Source of the DNA: UBA10518 sp022837185
Lineage (GTDB): Bacteria; Desulfobacterota; Desulfobulbia; Desulfobulbales; Desulfobulbaceae
Assembly: GCA_034007705.1 (NCBI GenBank)
Contig: JAVEQK010000002.1
Location: forward strand, 1 to 64,000
Direction: 5' to 3'
Length of the DNA stretch: 64,000 bases
Below, in pieces: positions 35,186 to 43,981 of the stretch; position 1 is the first letter of the stretch; each line of letters starts with the position of its first letter. A model generated the notes under the pieces. It ran no database searches. It had not been told where the DNA came from and saw only the letters and a list, made by a program, of their open reading frames with translations. Position numbers and translations under genes: made by a program.

Positions 35186-35529
35186 TTGGAACAGCCTTTG
35201 CGCAGGGAGGAGCGACCCCGCCTGCCGGAAGCGGCTTTGCTTCGTTTATTCCCCTTATCCTGATTTTTGTGGTCTTTTATTTTCTCCTTATCCGCCCCCA
35301 GCAGAAAAAGGCCAAGGAGCACCAGATATTTCTCAGCGGCCTGAAAAAAGGCGATGAAGTGGTGACCAGCGGCGGCATCCATGGCCGGATTACCGGACTG
35401 ACCGACGCCGTCGTCACCATGGAAATAGCGGAAGGAGTCCGGATAAAGGTGAACCGCGCCAGCATTCTGACTTCCGCGGTAGACGCCAAAAAGAAAGTCG
35501 AGGCCTCGGAAAAGCCGGCCGGCGGTTGA
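35182..35529 (+). CDS. yajC: Preprotein translocase accessory subunit YajC
   Basis: Protein of 115 residues with one N-terminal membrane helix (FIPLILIFVVFYFLLIRPQ) and the diagnostic RPQQKKAKEHQIFLSGLKKGDEVVTSGGIHGRI stretch. YajC is a SecDF-associated membrane protein that helps protein export. It overlaps the tgt stop. secD and secF, which often follow, are absent; a terminator (35577) and a cation efflux gene come next. Confidence 0.95.
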
Positions 35530-35576
35530 AGCATCACAGGTTGTTGACCCACTTCATCGTGCATGAAGCCATTTCA

Positions 35577-35614
35577 GGCCGCACGGCTGCCCGCGCAGCT
35601 CAGCGGCCTTTTTT
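35577..35614 (+). terminator. Rho-independent terminator after yajC
   Basis: GGCCGC (35577-35582) pairs with GCGGCC (35603-35608), with an inner GCTGC/GCAGC stem, followed by six Ts. Confidence 0.8.
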
Positions 35615-35731
35615 GACTTCCCCGCTGCGGCCGCTCTGCCCCGCAAACCGCCTTCCGGCGCATCGGCACGGGGACTGACCGCCGCGGCCGCAGCCGTCCT
35701 TCCGCCTTGACAGGAAAAGCATGCGAAATTG

Positions 35732-36682
35732 ATGAAATCGTCAGGGGTTCCCACCGCACTGCTGCTGAAAAGGGCAACCAATGCCTCGGTAACGGTGGCC
35801 GTTCTGCTCATCTTCGCCAAGCTCCTCGCCTGGGTGCTGACCGGCTCACTCAGTGTCATGGCCTCCCTGGTCGATTCCCTCATGGATGCCGCCGCCTCGA
35901 CAATTAATCTTGTCGCCGTCCGTCTGTCCCTCAATCCCGCCGATGAAGACCACCGCTTCGGCCACGGCAAGGCAGAGTTTCTGGCCGGGCTGGCCCAGGC
36001 CTCCTTTATCGCCGGCTCCGCTTTTTTTCTGGTTATTCATGCGGTGGAACGGCTGCGCAACCCCGTCCCGGTCACCCAGATGACAACCGGGGTGGTGATC
36101 ATGGCGTTTTCCATCACCCTGACCCTCCTCCTCCTTGCCTATCAGCACCATGTGATCCGCAAGACCAATTCCACCGCCATCCGCGCCGATGCCCTGCACT
36201 ACGGCACCGATGTCCTGACCAACCTCGGCACCATCGCCGCCCTCTTCCTCGCCTACCATGGCTGGCCCGGCCTTGACCCGGTTTTTGCCATCATCATTGC
36301 CTGCTACATTTTCTTCAGCGCCGTCAAAATAGGCTACAATGCCACCCAGATGCTCATGGACCGCGAACTGCCCCTGGAAATACGACAGAAAATCATCAGT
36401 ATAGCCCATAAACCGCCCCAGGTGCAGGGGGTCCACGATGTCCGCACCCGGCAGTCCGGGCAGGTCATCATGATCCAGCTGCATCTGGAACTGGACGACA
36501 ATATGCCCCTGCTCCGGGCCCACGGCATTGCCAGGGCGGTGGAAAAGGAAATTTTGCGGACCTGGCCCGGGGCGGACGTCATCATCCATCAGGACCCGGC
36601 GGAACTGGCCAGGAAAACCGACAAAAAAGTGTGGGGCGCCGAAGAAGTTCCCGGCCTCGCCCAACGGCCCATCGACAAATGA
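35732..36682 (+). CDS. Cation diffusion facilitator (FieF-like metal efflux)
   Basis: Protein of 316 residues with six membrane segments. TM2 carries SLVDSLMDAAASTINL and TM5 ADALHYGTDVLTNLG, providing the DxxxD and HxxxD metal-site residues. The C-terminal cytoplasmic domain (about 215-300) contains QVQGVHDVRTRQSGQ. It exports divalent cations such as Fe2+ or Zn2+ in exchange for protons. ATG 35732 is preceded by a possible AGGAAAAG site. The metal is not certain. Confidence 0.9.
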   Translation: MKSSGVPTALLLKRATNASVTVAVLLIFAKLLAWVLTGSLSVMASLVDSLMDAAASTINLVAVRLSLNPADEDHRFGHGKAEFLAGLAQASFIAGSAFFLVIHAVERLRNPVPVTQMTTGVVIMAFSITLTLLLLAYQHHVIRKTNSTAIRADALHYGTDVLTNLGTIAALFLAYHGWPGLDPVFAIIIACYIFFSAVKIGYNATQMLMDRELPLEIRQKIISIAHKPPQVQGVHDVRTRQSGQVIMIQLHLELDDNMPLLRAHGIARAVEKEILRTWPGADVIIHQDPAELARKTDKKVWGAEEVPGLAQRPIDK

Positions 36683-36947
36683 CGACGGACAGCTCCGGCA
36701 GGACTGCGCCAGGCATTGCCCCTGCCGGCGGTGAACTTCCTCCTCCGGCCGACTTCCCTCAAACAACACCGAAAATGTAGCAGAGACACATTCGATGGAG
36801 TACACTGCCACCCGGGCAAAACCTCAGCCCGGCTCCATCCGCGCATCCCCTGAACCAAGGAGAAACCATATGCAGATTGATTGGGCTTATCTGCGCAAAG
36901 GCTGAACCTCATGTGGTCGGGCACAGTCTGTGCTGGGCGAGAGGAAA

Positions 36948-37208
36948 ATGAACATCAGGGAATCGGTTGCGGCCCGCACGGTCAAAATCACCGGGGACCA
37001 GGCCTGGGACATGCTGCGGCGGGCCGACGAAATCGCCGTTGCCAGGGGCATCACGTACATCGTCCTGCATCCCGCCAGCGACGGCCGGGAGCAGGTGCTC
37101 AACCACTGCCTGGGCAGGACCGGCACCCTGCGGGCCCCGGTTCTGAAAATCAACAAGCGCTTCCTGGTGGGGTTCAACCGGAACATGTACGACGCCTTTC
37201 TCGGCTGA
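36948..37208 (+). CDS. Small protein resembling ArsC/glutaredoxin-like C-terminal halves; unknown function
   Basis: Protein of 86 residues. The C-terminal half (LRAPVLKINKRFLVGFNRNMYDAFL) resembles the end of ArsC/glutaredoxin-like thioredoxin folds, where a cis-Pro strand is followed by a phrase like LVGFNEEAY. However, no CxxC is present and only one Cys is seen (LNHCLGRTG). It has a GAGAGG-like ribosome site and ends immediately before bioF, so it may be the first gene of the biotin unit. The thioredoxin-fold idea is weak. Confidence 0.6.
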   Translation: MNIRESVAARTVKITGDQAWDMLRRADEIAVARGITYIVLHPASDGREQVLNHCLGRTGTLRAPVLKINKRFLVGFNRNMYDAFLG

Positions 37209-37235
37209 ATGCCGCGTGCAGGGTACAGTTGCCGC

Positions 37236-38417
37236 ATGAATATCCTTGACCCGTACCTTGAACCGCAGTTGCGCGACCTCGACCGGCAGGGACTGCTGCG
37301 CCGGCTCGTTCCCCTTTCCCGGGCGGACGGCGCCGCCATTGTCGAGGGCGGCCGCCCCTTCCTCAACCTGTCCGGCAACGACTACCTCGGTCTGGCCGCC
37401 GACCGGGAGCTGGCAGCGCAGTTTTACCGCCGGCTGGACAACGACACCATCCTCGACCTCTTCGGGCCGGGAGCTTCCGCCTCCCGGTTGATGACCGGCA
37501 ATTCCGGACTCTATGACCGGCTGGAATCCAGGCTGGCAGAACTGTACGGAACCGGGGCCGCCTTAGTCTTCAACTCCGGCTATCATTGCAATAGCGGGAT
37601 CCTCCCTGCCCTTGCCGGCAAGGAAGATCTCATCCTGGCCGACAAGCTCTGCCACGCCAGCCTCATCGACGGCATGCGCCTGGCCCGGGCGAAAATGATG
37701 CGCTACCGCCATCTCGATTATGACCAGCTTGCCGATATCCTCCGGAGCACGCGCCACCGGCACGATCGGGTGTTCATCGTTACCGAGTCAATATTCAGCA
37801 TGGACGGCGATGTTGCCGATCTGCGCCGACTGACGGCGTTGAAAAACCGATTTCAGTGCGTCCTCTACCTGGATGAAGCCCATGCGGTCGGGGTGCTGGG
37901 GCCCCGGGGATTGGGACTGGCGGAACAGGAGGGGGTGACCGGTGACATCGAACTGCTCATCGGCACCTTCGGCAAGGCCCTGGGCGGACTGGGGGGATTC
38001 GCGGTCTGTTCGGCGGTGACGGCGCAATATCTGATCAACCGTGCCCGGCCCCTGATCTATTCGACCGCCCTGCCCCCGGTCTGCCTGAACTGGCTGCTCT
38101 TCGTCCTGGAAAGGATACCCGGTCTGGTAGAGGAACGGCGCCGCCTGCAGCGGCTGGCCGCCGACCTGCGCCGGAACCTCGTGAATCTTGGCCTGACGGT
38201 GGGCGGCGCTTCGCACATAATCCCGGTCATCGTCGGCGACAGCAAGCGGGCCCTGCGGGCGGCCGACAGGCTGCGGCAGCAGGGATGGTGGGTGACGGCG
38301 GTGCGCCCGCCCACCGTGCCCGCCCATACCGCCCGTCTGCGGTTGTCGCTTTCCGCCGCCATGGACCCCGGCGACCTGTCCCTGCTGCCGGCCCAGGTCG
38401 CCGCAGCCGTTCAATAG
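37236..38417 (+). CDS. bioF: 8-amino-7-oxononanoate synthase
   Basis: PLP enzyme of 393 residues. It condenses pimeloyl-ACP (or -CoA) with alanine in biotin synthesis. Motifs: NLSGNDYLGLA, FNSGYHCNSGI, TESIFSMDGDVADL, YLDEAHAVGVLGPRGLG and the PLP-lysine GTFGKALGG (near 246). ATG 37236 gives the usual family N-terminus; ATG 37209 overlaps the previous stop and is an alternative. It begins a close-packed series bioF-bioG-bioC-bioD. Confidence 0.93.
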   Translation: MNILDPYLEPQLRDLDRQGLLRRLVPLSRADGAAIVEGGRPFLNLSGNDYLGLAADRELAAQFYRRLDNDTILDLFGPGASASRLMTGNSGLYDRLESRLAELYGTGAALVFNSGYHCNSGILPALAGKEDLILADKLCHASLIDGMRLARAKMMRYRHLDYDQLADILRSTRHRHDRVFIVTESIFSMDGDVADLRRLTALKNRFQCVLYLDEAHAVGVLGPRGLGLAEQEGVTGDIELLIGTFGKALGGLGGFAVCSAVTAQYLINRARPLIYSTALPPVCLNWLLFVLERIPGLVEERRRLQRLAADLRRNLVNLGLTVGGASHIIPVIVGDSKRALRAADRLRQQGWWVTAVRPPTVPAHTARLRLSLSAAMDPGDLSLLPAQVAAAVQ

Positions 38418-38421
38418 ATCC

Positions 38422-39090
38422 ATGCAGTCCTGCTGGTTGTCAAAACAGCACCGCTCTCCTTCCTGCATCCTGTTTTTCAGCGGCTGGGGCATGGACCCGG
38501 TGCCCTTTCGGGTCATACCCCCGGCCGGGTACGACCTGCTGATGCTCTTCGATTACCGGGAAATGGACCGGGACCGGATCGCCAACCTGATCCCGGCGGG
38601 CTACCCCCGGCTGCACCTGCTGGCCTGGTCCATGGGCGTGTGGGCGGCGGCTTTTCTGCTCGAGCCGCTGCGCGACCGCTTTGCTTCCGCCGTCGCCGTC
38701 AACGGGACCACCAGGCCCATTGACGACCGGTACGGCATACCGTCCAGGGCCTATGAAGAGATGATCAGTGACTTTTCGGCCGACACCCTTGAGGCCTTTT
38801 ATCAGAGCATGTTCACCAACCGGGGCGAGGCGGAAAAATTTTTGCGCAACCGCCCCCGCCGGTCCGTCGAGGCCGTGCGCCGCGAACTGATAGCGCTCCG
38901 CGGCGCCTACCTGCAGCATGGTCCGGCCGCAGACATCTTCACCCACAAATTCGTCGGCAGCCGCGACCGGATTTTCCCCCCCCGGGGACAAATTCGTGCC
39001 TGGGGCCGGGACAACTGCACGGTCCTGCCGCAGCCCCATTTTCCTTTTTACGCCCTGCCGCACTGGGGCGGTTTTCTCAGCGACGGGTAA
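38422..39090 (+). CDS. bioG: BioG-type pimeloyl-ACP methyl ester esterase (DUF452)
   Basis: Alpha/beta hydrolase of 222 residues of the BioG family. The start CILFFSGWGMDPVPF, the short DYREMD phrase, and the nucleophile loop LLAWSMGVWAA (Ser near 73) are typical. It removes the methyl group from pimeloyl-ACP methyl ester, closing the BioC pathway, and replaces BioH. It begins four bases after the bioF stop and is followed five bases later by bioC, which confirms the role by context. Confidence 0.88.
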   Translation: MQSCWLSKQHRSPSCILFFSGWGMDPVPFRVIPPAGYDLLMLFDYREMDRDRIANLIPAGYPRLHLLAWSMGVWAAAFLLEPLRDRFASAVAVNGTTRPIDDRYGIPSRAYEEMISDFSADTLEAFYQSMFTNRGEAEKFLRNRPRRSVEAVRRELIALRGAYLQHGPAADIFTHKFVGSRDRIFPPRGQIRAWGRDNCTVLPQPHFPFYALPHWGGFLSDG

Positions 39091-39094
39091 ATCC

Positions 39095-39862
39095 ATGCGA
39101 CCGGACAAGAAAACCATACGCCTGCGTTTTGCCCGGGCGGCCGCCACCTATGACCAACAGGCCGTCATCCAGCAACGGGTGGCGGAAAGGTTGCTCGCCC
39201 TGCTGGACAGGCATCCCCCCCCGGGCCCCCGGCGGCTGCTTGAAATCGGCTGCGGCACCGGCATCCTGACCGCCGCGCTGGCCCGGCGCTACAGGGTGGG
39301 TCTTGAAACCCTCTACGCCAATGATATTGTCCCTGAATTCGAGGTCCCGGTGCGGGAAAAGGCAGGAAATACGGCCAATCTTGTTTTTCTGCCCGGCGAT
39401 ATCGAAACCATCGCCCTGCCGGCCGGCCTCGACCTGATCATTTCCTCTTCCACCCTGCACTGGCTGCACGATCTGCCGGCCCTGCTGGCCCGGCTCCATG
39501 AGCGGATGACCGCCGGGGGAACCCTGTGTTTTTCCGTGTACGGCCCGAAAAATCTCCAGGAACTGCGGGAGGTTGCCGGTATCGGTCTTGATTATGCCTC
39601 CGTTGCCGGTCTGCGAAAAATGGTCGGCCGCACCTTCAGGGTGCTGGCATGCGAGGAAGAGCTGCTTTCCGTTCGCTTTGCCGACCCCAGGACTCTGCTG
39701 GATCATCTGCGGCGGACCGGAGTCAACGCCCTCGCCCCTGCCCCGTGGACCCGGAAGCGGCTCGATGATTTTACCCGGCAGTACCGTCGCCGCTACGGCG
39801 GTCCCGACGGGGTGGTCCTCACGTATCATCCGGTCTATTGCGTGGCCGCCAGGGAACCCTGA
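39095..39862 (+). CDS. bioC: Malonyl-ACP O-methyltransferase
   Basis: SAM-dependent methyltransferase of 255 residues. The motif I is LLEIGCGTGILTAALA (near 48), and ISSSTLHWLHDLPALLARL and CFSVYGPKNLQEL are BioC-like. It methylates malonyl-ACP to start pimelate synthesis through the fatty acid pathway. The start is taken as ATG 39095 (MRPDKKTIRLRFARAAATYD), not the much longer upstream frame, which overlaps bioG. It is next to bioG and bioD. Confidence 0.9.
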   Translation: MRPDKKTIRLRFARAAATYDQQAVIQQRVAERLLALLDRHPPPGPRRLLEIGCGTGILTAALARRYRVGLETLYANDIVPEFEVPVREKAGNTANLVFLPGDIETIALPAGLDLIISSSTLHWLHDLPALLARLHERMTAGGTLCFSVYGPKNLQELREVAGIGLDYASVAGLRKMVGRTFRVLACEEELLSVRFADPRTLLDHLRRTGVNALAPAPWTRKRLDDFTRQYRRRYGGPDGVVLTYHPVYCVAAREP

Positions 39863-40008
39863 GCCGATGAATTGTCCTTTTCCCGCGCACTGGAAAATTG
39901 CGGTACTGCAAGGAAACGGCTATACTGTCCGGAGAGATATGGTGGTCCGCCGGACCATGGCGGAACAAGCGAACACTACGCGCACAGGCCCCTGACGGCG
40001 GGAGCAGA

Positions 40009-40689
40009 ATGCCTACCCTCTATTTTTGCGGAATCGATACCGGCATCGGCAAATCAGTGGCCACAGGGCTTTTGGCCCGCTACCTGCTCGAACGGGAAGA
40101 ACCGGTCATCACTCAGAAGCTGGTGCAGACCGGCTGTTCAGGGCGGCCGGAGGACATTGTCACCCACCGCCGTCTCATGGAGATCGGCTGGCTCGACGAA
40201 GACGAACAGGGCCTGACCTGCCCCTACTGCTTTTCCTTTGCCGGCTCACCGCACCTGGCAGCCCGTCTTGCCGGCAGGACCATTGATGAGGAAAAAATCG
40301 CCGCCGCCACCAGGCGGCTTGAACAGGCCTACCGGTGGACCCTGGTGGAAGGGGCGGGCGGACTGCTCGTTCCCTTCAACGACAACCTGACCCAGCTCGA
40401 CTATCTTGGTGCGCGGCACCGTCCCCTGGTCCTGGTCACCTCTGCCCGGCTCGGCTCCATCAACCATACCCTGATGAGTTTGGAAATTCTTCACGCCCGC
40501 CGGCTGCCCCTGGCCGGACTCGTCTATAATCTCTTCGCGGGGGGGCCGGACGAAATCGTCCGCGATTCCCTGCGCCTTTTTTCCAGGGCCCTTCAGGAGA
40601 ACGGCTTTGCCGACAATATCGTGGTCCTGCCGCCCTGGCCGCATCCCGGCAGGGCCGAATGGCACAGGCTTGTCGATCAAACCGCCTGA
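40009..40689 (+). CDS. bioD: Dethiobiotin synthetase
   Basis: Protein of 226 residues. The P-loop is CGIDTGIGKSVATGLLA (6-22), followed by TQKLVQTGC, the catalytic EGAGGLLVPFNDN (near 115) and LVTSARLGSINHTLMSLE. It closes the ureido ring using ATP and CO2 from 7,8-diaminopelargonate. ATG 40009 follows GGAGCAG. A 146-base gap separates it from bioC. bioA and bioB are not in the window and must lie elsewhere. Confidence 0.92.
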   Translation: MPTLYFCGIDTGIGKSVATGLLARYLLEREEPVITQKLVQTGCSGRPEDIVTHRRLMEIGWLDEDEQGLTCPYCFSFAGSPHLAARLAGRTIDEEKIAAATRRLEQAYRWTLVEGAGGLLVPFNDNLTQLDYLGARHRPLVLVTSARLGSINHTLMSLEILHARRLPLAGLVYNLFAGGPDEIVRDSLRLFSRALQENGFADNIVVLPPWPHPGRAEWHRLVDQTA

Positions 40690-40707
40690 AACCGGCATGA
40701 TCCCCTG

Positions 40708-41361
40708 TCAGGCAATATGGCCGCGCTGCCGGAGCTGACGGTCATGGGCCCTTCCCAGGGCGGCCAGGGCCGCCATCGCTCCGACAAGGGCCCACCCCAT
40801 GTCCGACTGCGTGTCCCAGACATAGCCCTGGGTGCCGAGGAACGACTCCGCCGCCTCCTCGCTGAGAAGGGCCACCCACCATTCGAGCAGTTCATAGAAA
40901 GCACTCAGAGCGAGGCAGAAGCAGACCGTCAGAAAATCGCGCCAGGCAGCGGTGCGCACCACCCTGCAGCGTATCAGAATTTCACGGGCCACGACCGCCG
41001 GAACAAAACCCTGGGCAAAATGGCCGAGCTTGTCATAATTATTGCGCTGCCAGCCGAACAGTTCTCCCAGCCGGTCAAAGAGCGGCACCTCCGCATAGGT
41101 GTAATGGCCGCCGACCATCAGGATTATGCAATGAACGAGGACAAGCAGGGCCGCCAGGGGAGTCAGGGGAAATGCGTGCCTGGTGAAGAACAGGATGCCT
41201 GCCGCGGCAAGGGCCGGTGCCACTTCCAGAAACCAGGTGGGATAATCCCGGGGATTGATCGCCGACCAGAGCAGAACGGCACCGAAGACCGTTCCCCAGG
41301 CCGTCACCGCCCACATTGAATACCCCCTTTTCCGGCGGGAATCCGATAGCTGCAAATGCAT
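40708..41361 (-). CDS. DUF2238 (YjdF-type) membrane protein
   Basis: Protein of 217 residues with about six membrane segments. Family signature phrases include NNYDKLGHFAQGFVPAVVA and FYELLEWWVALL, then FLGTQGYVWDTQSDM. Acidic and His residues lie in membrane helices, as in other DUF2238 proteins, whose function is not established. ATG 41361 is preceded by GAAGGG; an upstream TTG at 41409 would add 16 charged residues. It is convergent with bioD. Confidence 0.82.
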   Translation of the reverse strand: MHLQLSDSRRKRGYSMWAVTAWGTVFGAVLLWSAINPRDYPTWFLEVAPALAAAGILFFTRHAFPLTPLAALLVLVHCIILMVGGHYTYAEVPLFDRLGELFGWQRNNYDKLGHFAQGFVPAVVAREILIRCRVVRTAAWRDFLTVCFCLALSAFYELLEWWVALLSEEAAESFLGTQGYVWDTQSDMGWALVGAMAALAALGRAHDRQLRQRGHIA

Positions 41362-41451
41362 GCCCTTCGCCCGGCGGGAACAGATTTTTTTCTTGCCTGG
41401 ACCCGCCAACAGTGTTATTGAGAACTATTATTAATAATTCCGGAGAACAGT

Positions 41452-41895
41452 ATGTGCCTTGACGTCCGAATAACCTGTACGTGCGGAAAACACACCGTCC
41501 AAATGCACCTGCGGGACAATGTCATGACCAGGGAGGTCCTTGTCGCCCTGTTCTGCCCGCAATGTTCGAGGGGTGTGGCCATGGACGGGCAAACGACCCT
41601 GAACGACAACGACTGGGTCATCCAGTATGATCTCGACCTCGCCCGCTTCCTGGCCGCCGCCCGCCTGCAGCTGCCGCCGGACGCCGTTGATCCCGCTTTC
41701 CTGTTCGACAGCGGCTACGCCACCTGGCAAGAGATGTATCCCGGCGAACAGCACGACATTCTGGCTGAACGCCGGGAGATCATGGCCCTGCTCGCCGCCG
41801 ATCCGGCCGGATATCTCAGGCAGATCAGCAGCTGGAACATCGCCCGGGTCGAACAACTCAAGGCGGACGGCTGGCGCAAGGCCCGGAATGCGTAG
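41452..41895 (+). CDS. Hypothetical protein with Cys-rich N-terminus
   Basis: Protein of 147 residues that I do not recognise. Cys residues at 2, 9, 11, 35 and 38 (CTC and CPQC) suggest a small zinc ribbon in the first 40 residues; the rest is helical. It follows a GGAGAAC ribosome site, and the preceding AT-rich stretch (TTATTGAGAACTATTATTAA) may hold a promoter. The flanking genes give no functional clue. Confidence 0.65.
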   Translation: MCLDVRITCTCGKHTVQMHLRDNVMTREVLVALFCPQCSRGVAMDGQTTLNDNDWVIQYDLDLARFLAAARLQLPPDAVDPAFLFDSGYATWQEMYPGEQHDILAERREIMALLAADPAGYLRQISSWNIARVEQLKADGWRKARNA

Positions 41896-41933
41896 GCGGA
41901 CAGAAAAATACCGCTTCCGCCCGGTGGGCCAAC

Positions 41934-42419
41934 TCACTTCCCTTCCGTTTTCAGGCTGCCGGCATCGGACTGTTGTCCGGTCAGGGCCTGCGCCATGATG
42001 AAGATTTCCAGAATATCATTATACGACAGGATGCCCTTCCGCCTGCTATTGATTTGCCCAAGCATCTTTTCCGTGTAGATTTTTCCCGTTCCCTCGCACA
42101 GCCTCCGGACAAGGTCCTCCCCGGTCAGCCTGGAGTCAGAGGGGCCCGCCCGATTAGCGATTTTCCTTATTATTTCCTGCTTTACCCCAGCTTCCTCCCC
42201 GGCGCCGGCAGCGCCTGATCCTTTATGACATGTCAGGCCGAACGCCCGGCATTCCTGTTCCCTGAGACCCTTGATAAATTGTCTCCGCACATTGCCCGGC
42301 AGAAACAAGTCATCGTTGTCGTGGCAGAACAGGTACAGCGTCCTGGCCAGGATAAAGCTGGGTTCACGGTTGAATTCTTCAACAAGGAGGTCGTACAGGA
42401 GTTGTTTCACACCATTCAT
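41934..42419 (-). CDS. Hypothetical protein
   Basis: Protein of 161 residues without a recognised family. It is mostly helical and charged, with phrases NREPSFILARTLYLFCHDND and SRRKGILSYNDILEIFIM. There is no signal peptide and no membrane segment. It lies downstream of, and on the same strand as, the cytochrome operon but is separated from it by 220 bases, so co-transcription is uncertain. Confidence 0.55.
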   Translation of the reverse strand: MNGVKQLLYDLLVEEFNREPSFILARTLYLFCHDNDDLFLPGNVRRQFIKGLREQECRAFGLTCHKGSGAAGAGEEAGVKQEIIRKIANRAGPSDSRLTGEDLVRRLCEGTGKIYTEKMLGQINSRRKGILSYNDILEIFIMAQALTGQQSDAGSLKTEGK

Positions 42420-42640
42420 TGCTCTCCACCTCGGCTTGGTTCGGGCACCGTGTCGTGCCGGCGGATTCCTCTCTGTACTCTATCCCCTGGAGGGAGAATT
42501 CACAAACAGGAAATGGGTCTGTTTGCCCGCCGGATGCCCATCGGGATCAGGGGTGGGAACGGTTCCAGGGCATCGCCCGGAAATACTTGTCCGGAAGAAG
42601 GGAGCGCGGGGGCCGGGATTCGGGTGGCAGCGCCTTTGTT

Positions 42641-43924
42641 TCATTTATCCCAATGGCAGCCGGTGCATTGATTCCGCCCCGGCAGCAGCCGCAGCTTGTT
42701 TTGCCGCTCGGTTCCCGTTGCCGCGGGGGCTATTTTAATGACTCCCTCCTGGTGAGGGTTGTGGCAGGTGGCGCAGACGATGCGGCCGTTGAATAGAGGC
42801 AGCTCCACTCCTATCCTCTCGACCGAGGTCCGGATTGCCGCCAGGATTTTTTCTGAAGGTTCAAGGAGATGGCTGACCCCGGCCGGATGATTGAAGGTGA
42901 AGCCGGGGTGACAGCCGATGCAGTACTCGTCGGGGTTCTGGACAATGAAGCTGACTTTCTCCGGTCCGAAAAAACCGACATCGGGGATGGCGGCGTGGCA
43001 GAAAAGACAGGTCGCCTCCACTATTTCACCCTGTTCATTCAATTGATTGTGCGGATTCAAGCGCTTGTACGTTTCCTCGACATGGCAGAGAAAACAAAAG
43101 GCGCTGCGGGAAACCGTCTTCCTGCGCAGGAAATAAGGGTTCGCCGAGGCAGGTCCCGCCCGGCCGCGGCTGCCCATCTGCAGCAGCGAATCGTGACAGG
43201 TTTCGCAGGTCAGTTTTTCCTCCTGCAGCGGCAGGTCCTCCGGGATACTGATATGCTGCGACGGCATGATGCCCACCGGATGAATATCGGGGCGGGCGTA
43301 TTCCGAATGATGACACCGATTGCAGAGATCGTTCCTGTCCCCGTCTTCCCGGAGCGGGGCACGGCCCCTGACGGGCGGCTCCAGGTGGCAGCTCAGGCAG
43401 AGATGGTCATTCCAGTGGGGATTGAGGGCGCGGGAATCATTGCATAAGGCAAAAAAGTCCCCACGGAGCAGGTAGCTCCCGTTTTTCCCGGCATGGGGAT
43501 CATGGCAGGTGGTGCAGAGCGCCCTGCCGCCGGCAAAAAAATTGCCGGCCTGTTCCGCCCGTTCCCGTATGTCGGCATCGACAAAGGGATTGAAACCGGC
43601 GAAATGGTCCTCCGTCAGGTGCGGATGACAGCGGTGGCAGACGGCCTGCAGCAGCGGATCAGGAAGGGGTGCGGAAGCCTTCCGCCCCGGCGGCGGGCTG
43701 CCATGACAGAAGGAGCAGCTTTCCTTCCCACCGGTATGGGGGAATTGTTGCTGCGGTCCCTGGCCGGAGGCATCGGTCATGGGCGAATCCGCGGCCGGGG
43801 CGGGCTTATCCGCCCCGGCCGGGTTCGTTGTTGCTCCTGCCGGCCGGGGGCCGCCCAGCCATGTCAGCCCGAACAGAACAAGGAACAGGATCGCAGCCAT
43901 TCGGGTCGGTTTTGTCAGGTTCAT
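42641..43924 (-). CDS. 11-haem c-type cytochrome, exported
   Basis: Protein of 427 residues with a signal peptide (hydrophobic MAAILFLVLFGLTWLGG). It carries eleven CxxCH haem-attachment motifs: CSFCH, CHRCH, CTTCH, CLSCH, CNRCH, CETCH, CFLCH, CLFCH, CIGCH, CATCH and CTGCH. There are many extra His residues that could be distal ligands. It is the last gene of the five-gene electron-transfer operon, so it is probably a periplasmic or outer-surface electron carrier. ATG 43924 is chosen because the signal peptide begins there; ATG 43957 would add eleven Arg/Gly-rich residues. Confidence 0.9.
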   Translation of the reverse strand: MNLTKPTRMAAILFLVLFGLTWLGGPRPAGATTNPAGADKPAPAADSPMTDASGQGPQQQFPHTGGKESCSFCHGSPPPGRKASAPLPDPLLQAVCHRCHPHLTEDHFAGFNPFVDADIRERAEQAGNFFAGGRALCTTCHDPHAGKNGSYLLRGDFFALCNDSRALNPHWNDHLCLSCHLEPPVRGRAPLREDGDRNDLCNRCHHSEYARPDIHPVGIMPSQHISIPEDLPLQEEKLTCETCHDSLLQMGSRGRAGPASANPYFLRRKTVSRSAFCFLCHVEETYKRLNPHNQLNEQGEIVEATCLFCHAAIPDVGFFGPEKVSFIVQNPDEYCIGCHPGFTFNHPAGVSHLLEPSEKILAAIRTSVERIGVELPLFNGRIVCATCHNPHQEGVIKIAPAATGTERQNKLRLLPGRNQCTGCHWDK

Positions 43925-43981
43925 CGCGGATGCCCCCGAACGCCGCCTTCCGCGCATGGCAGGACGGGCGGGCCGGTCAGG

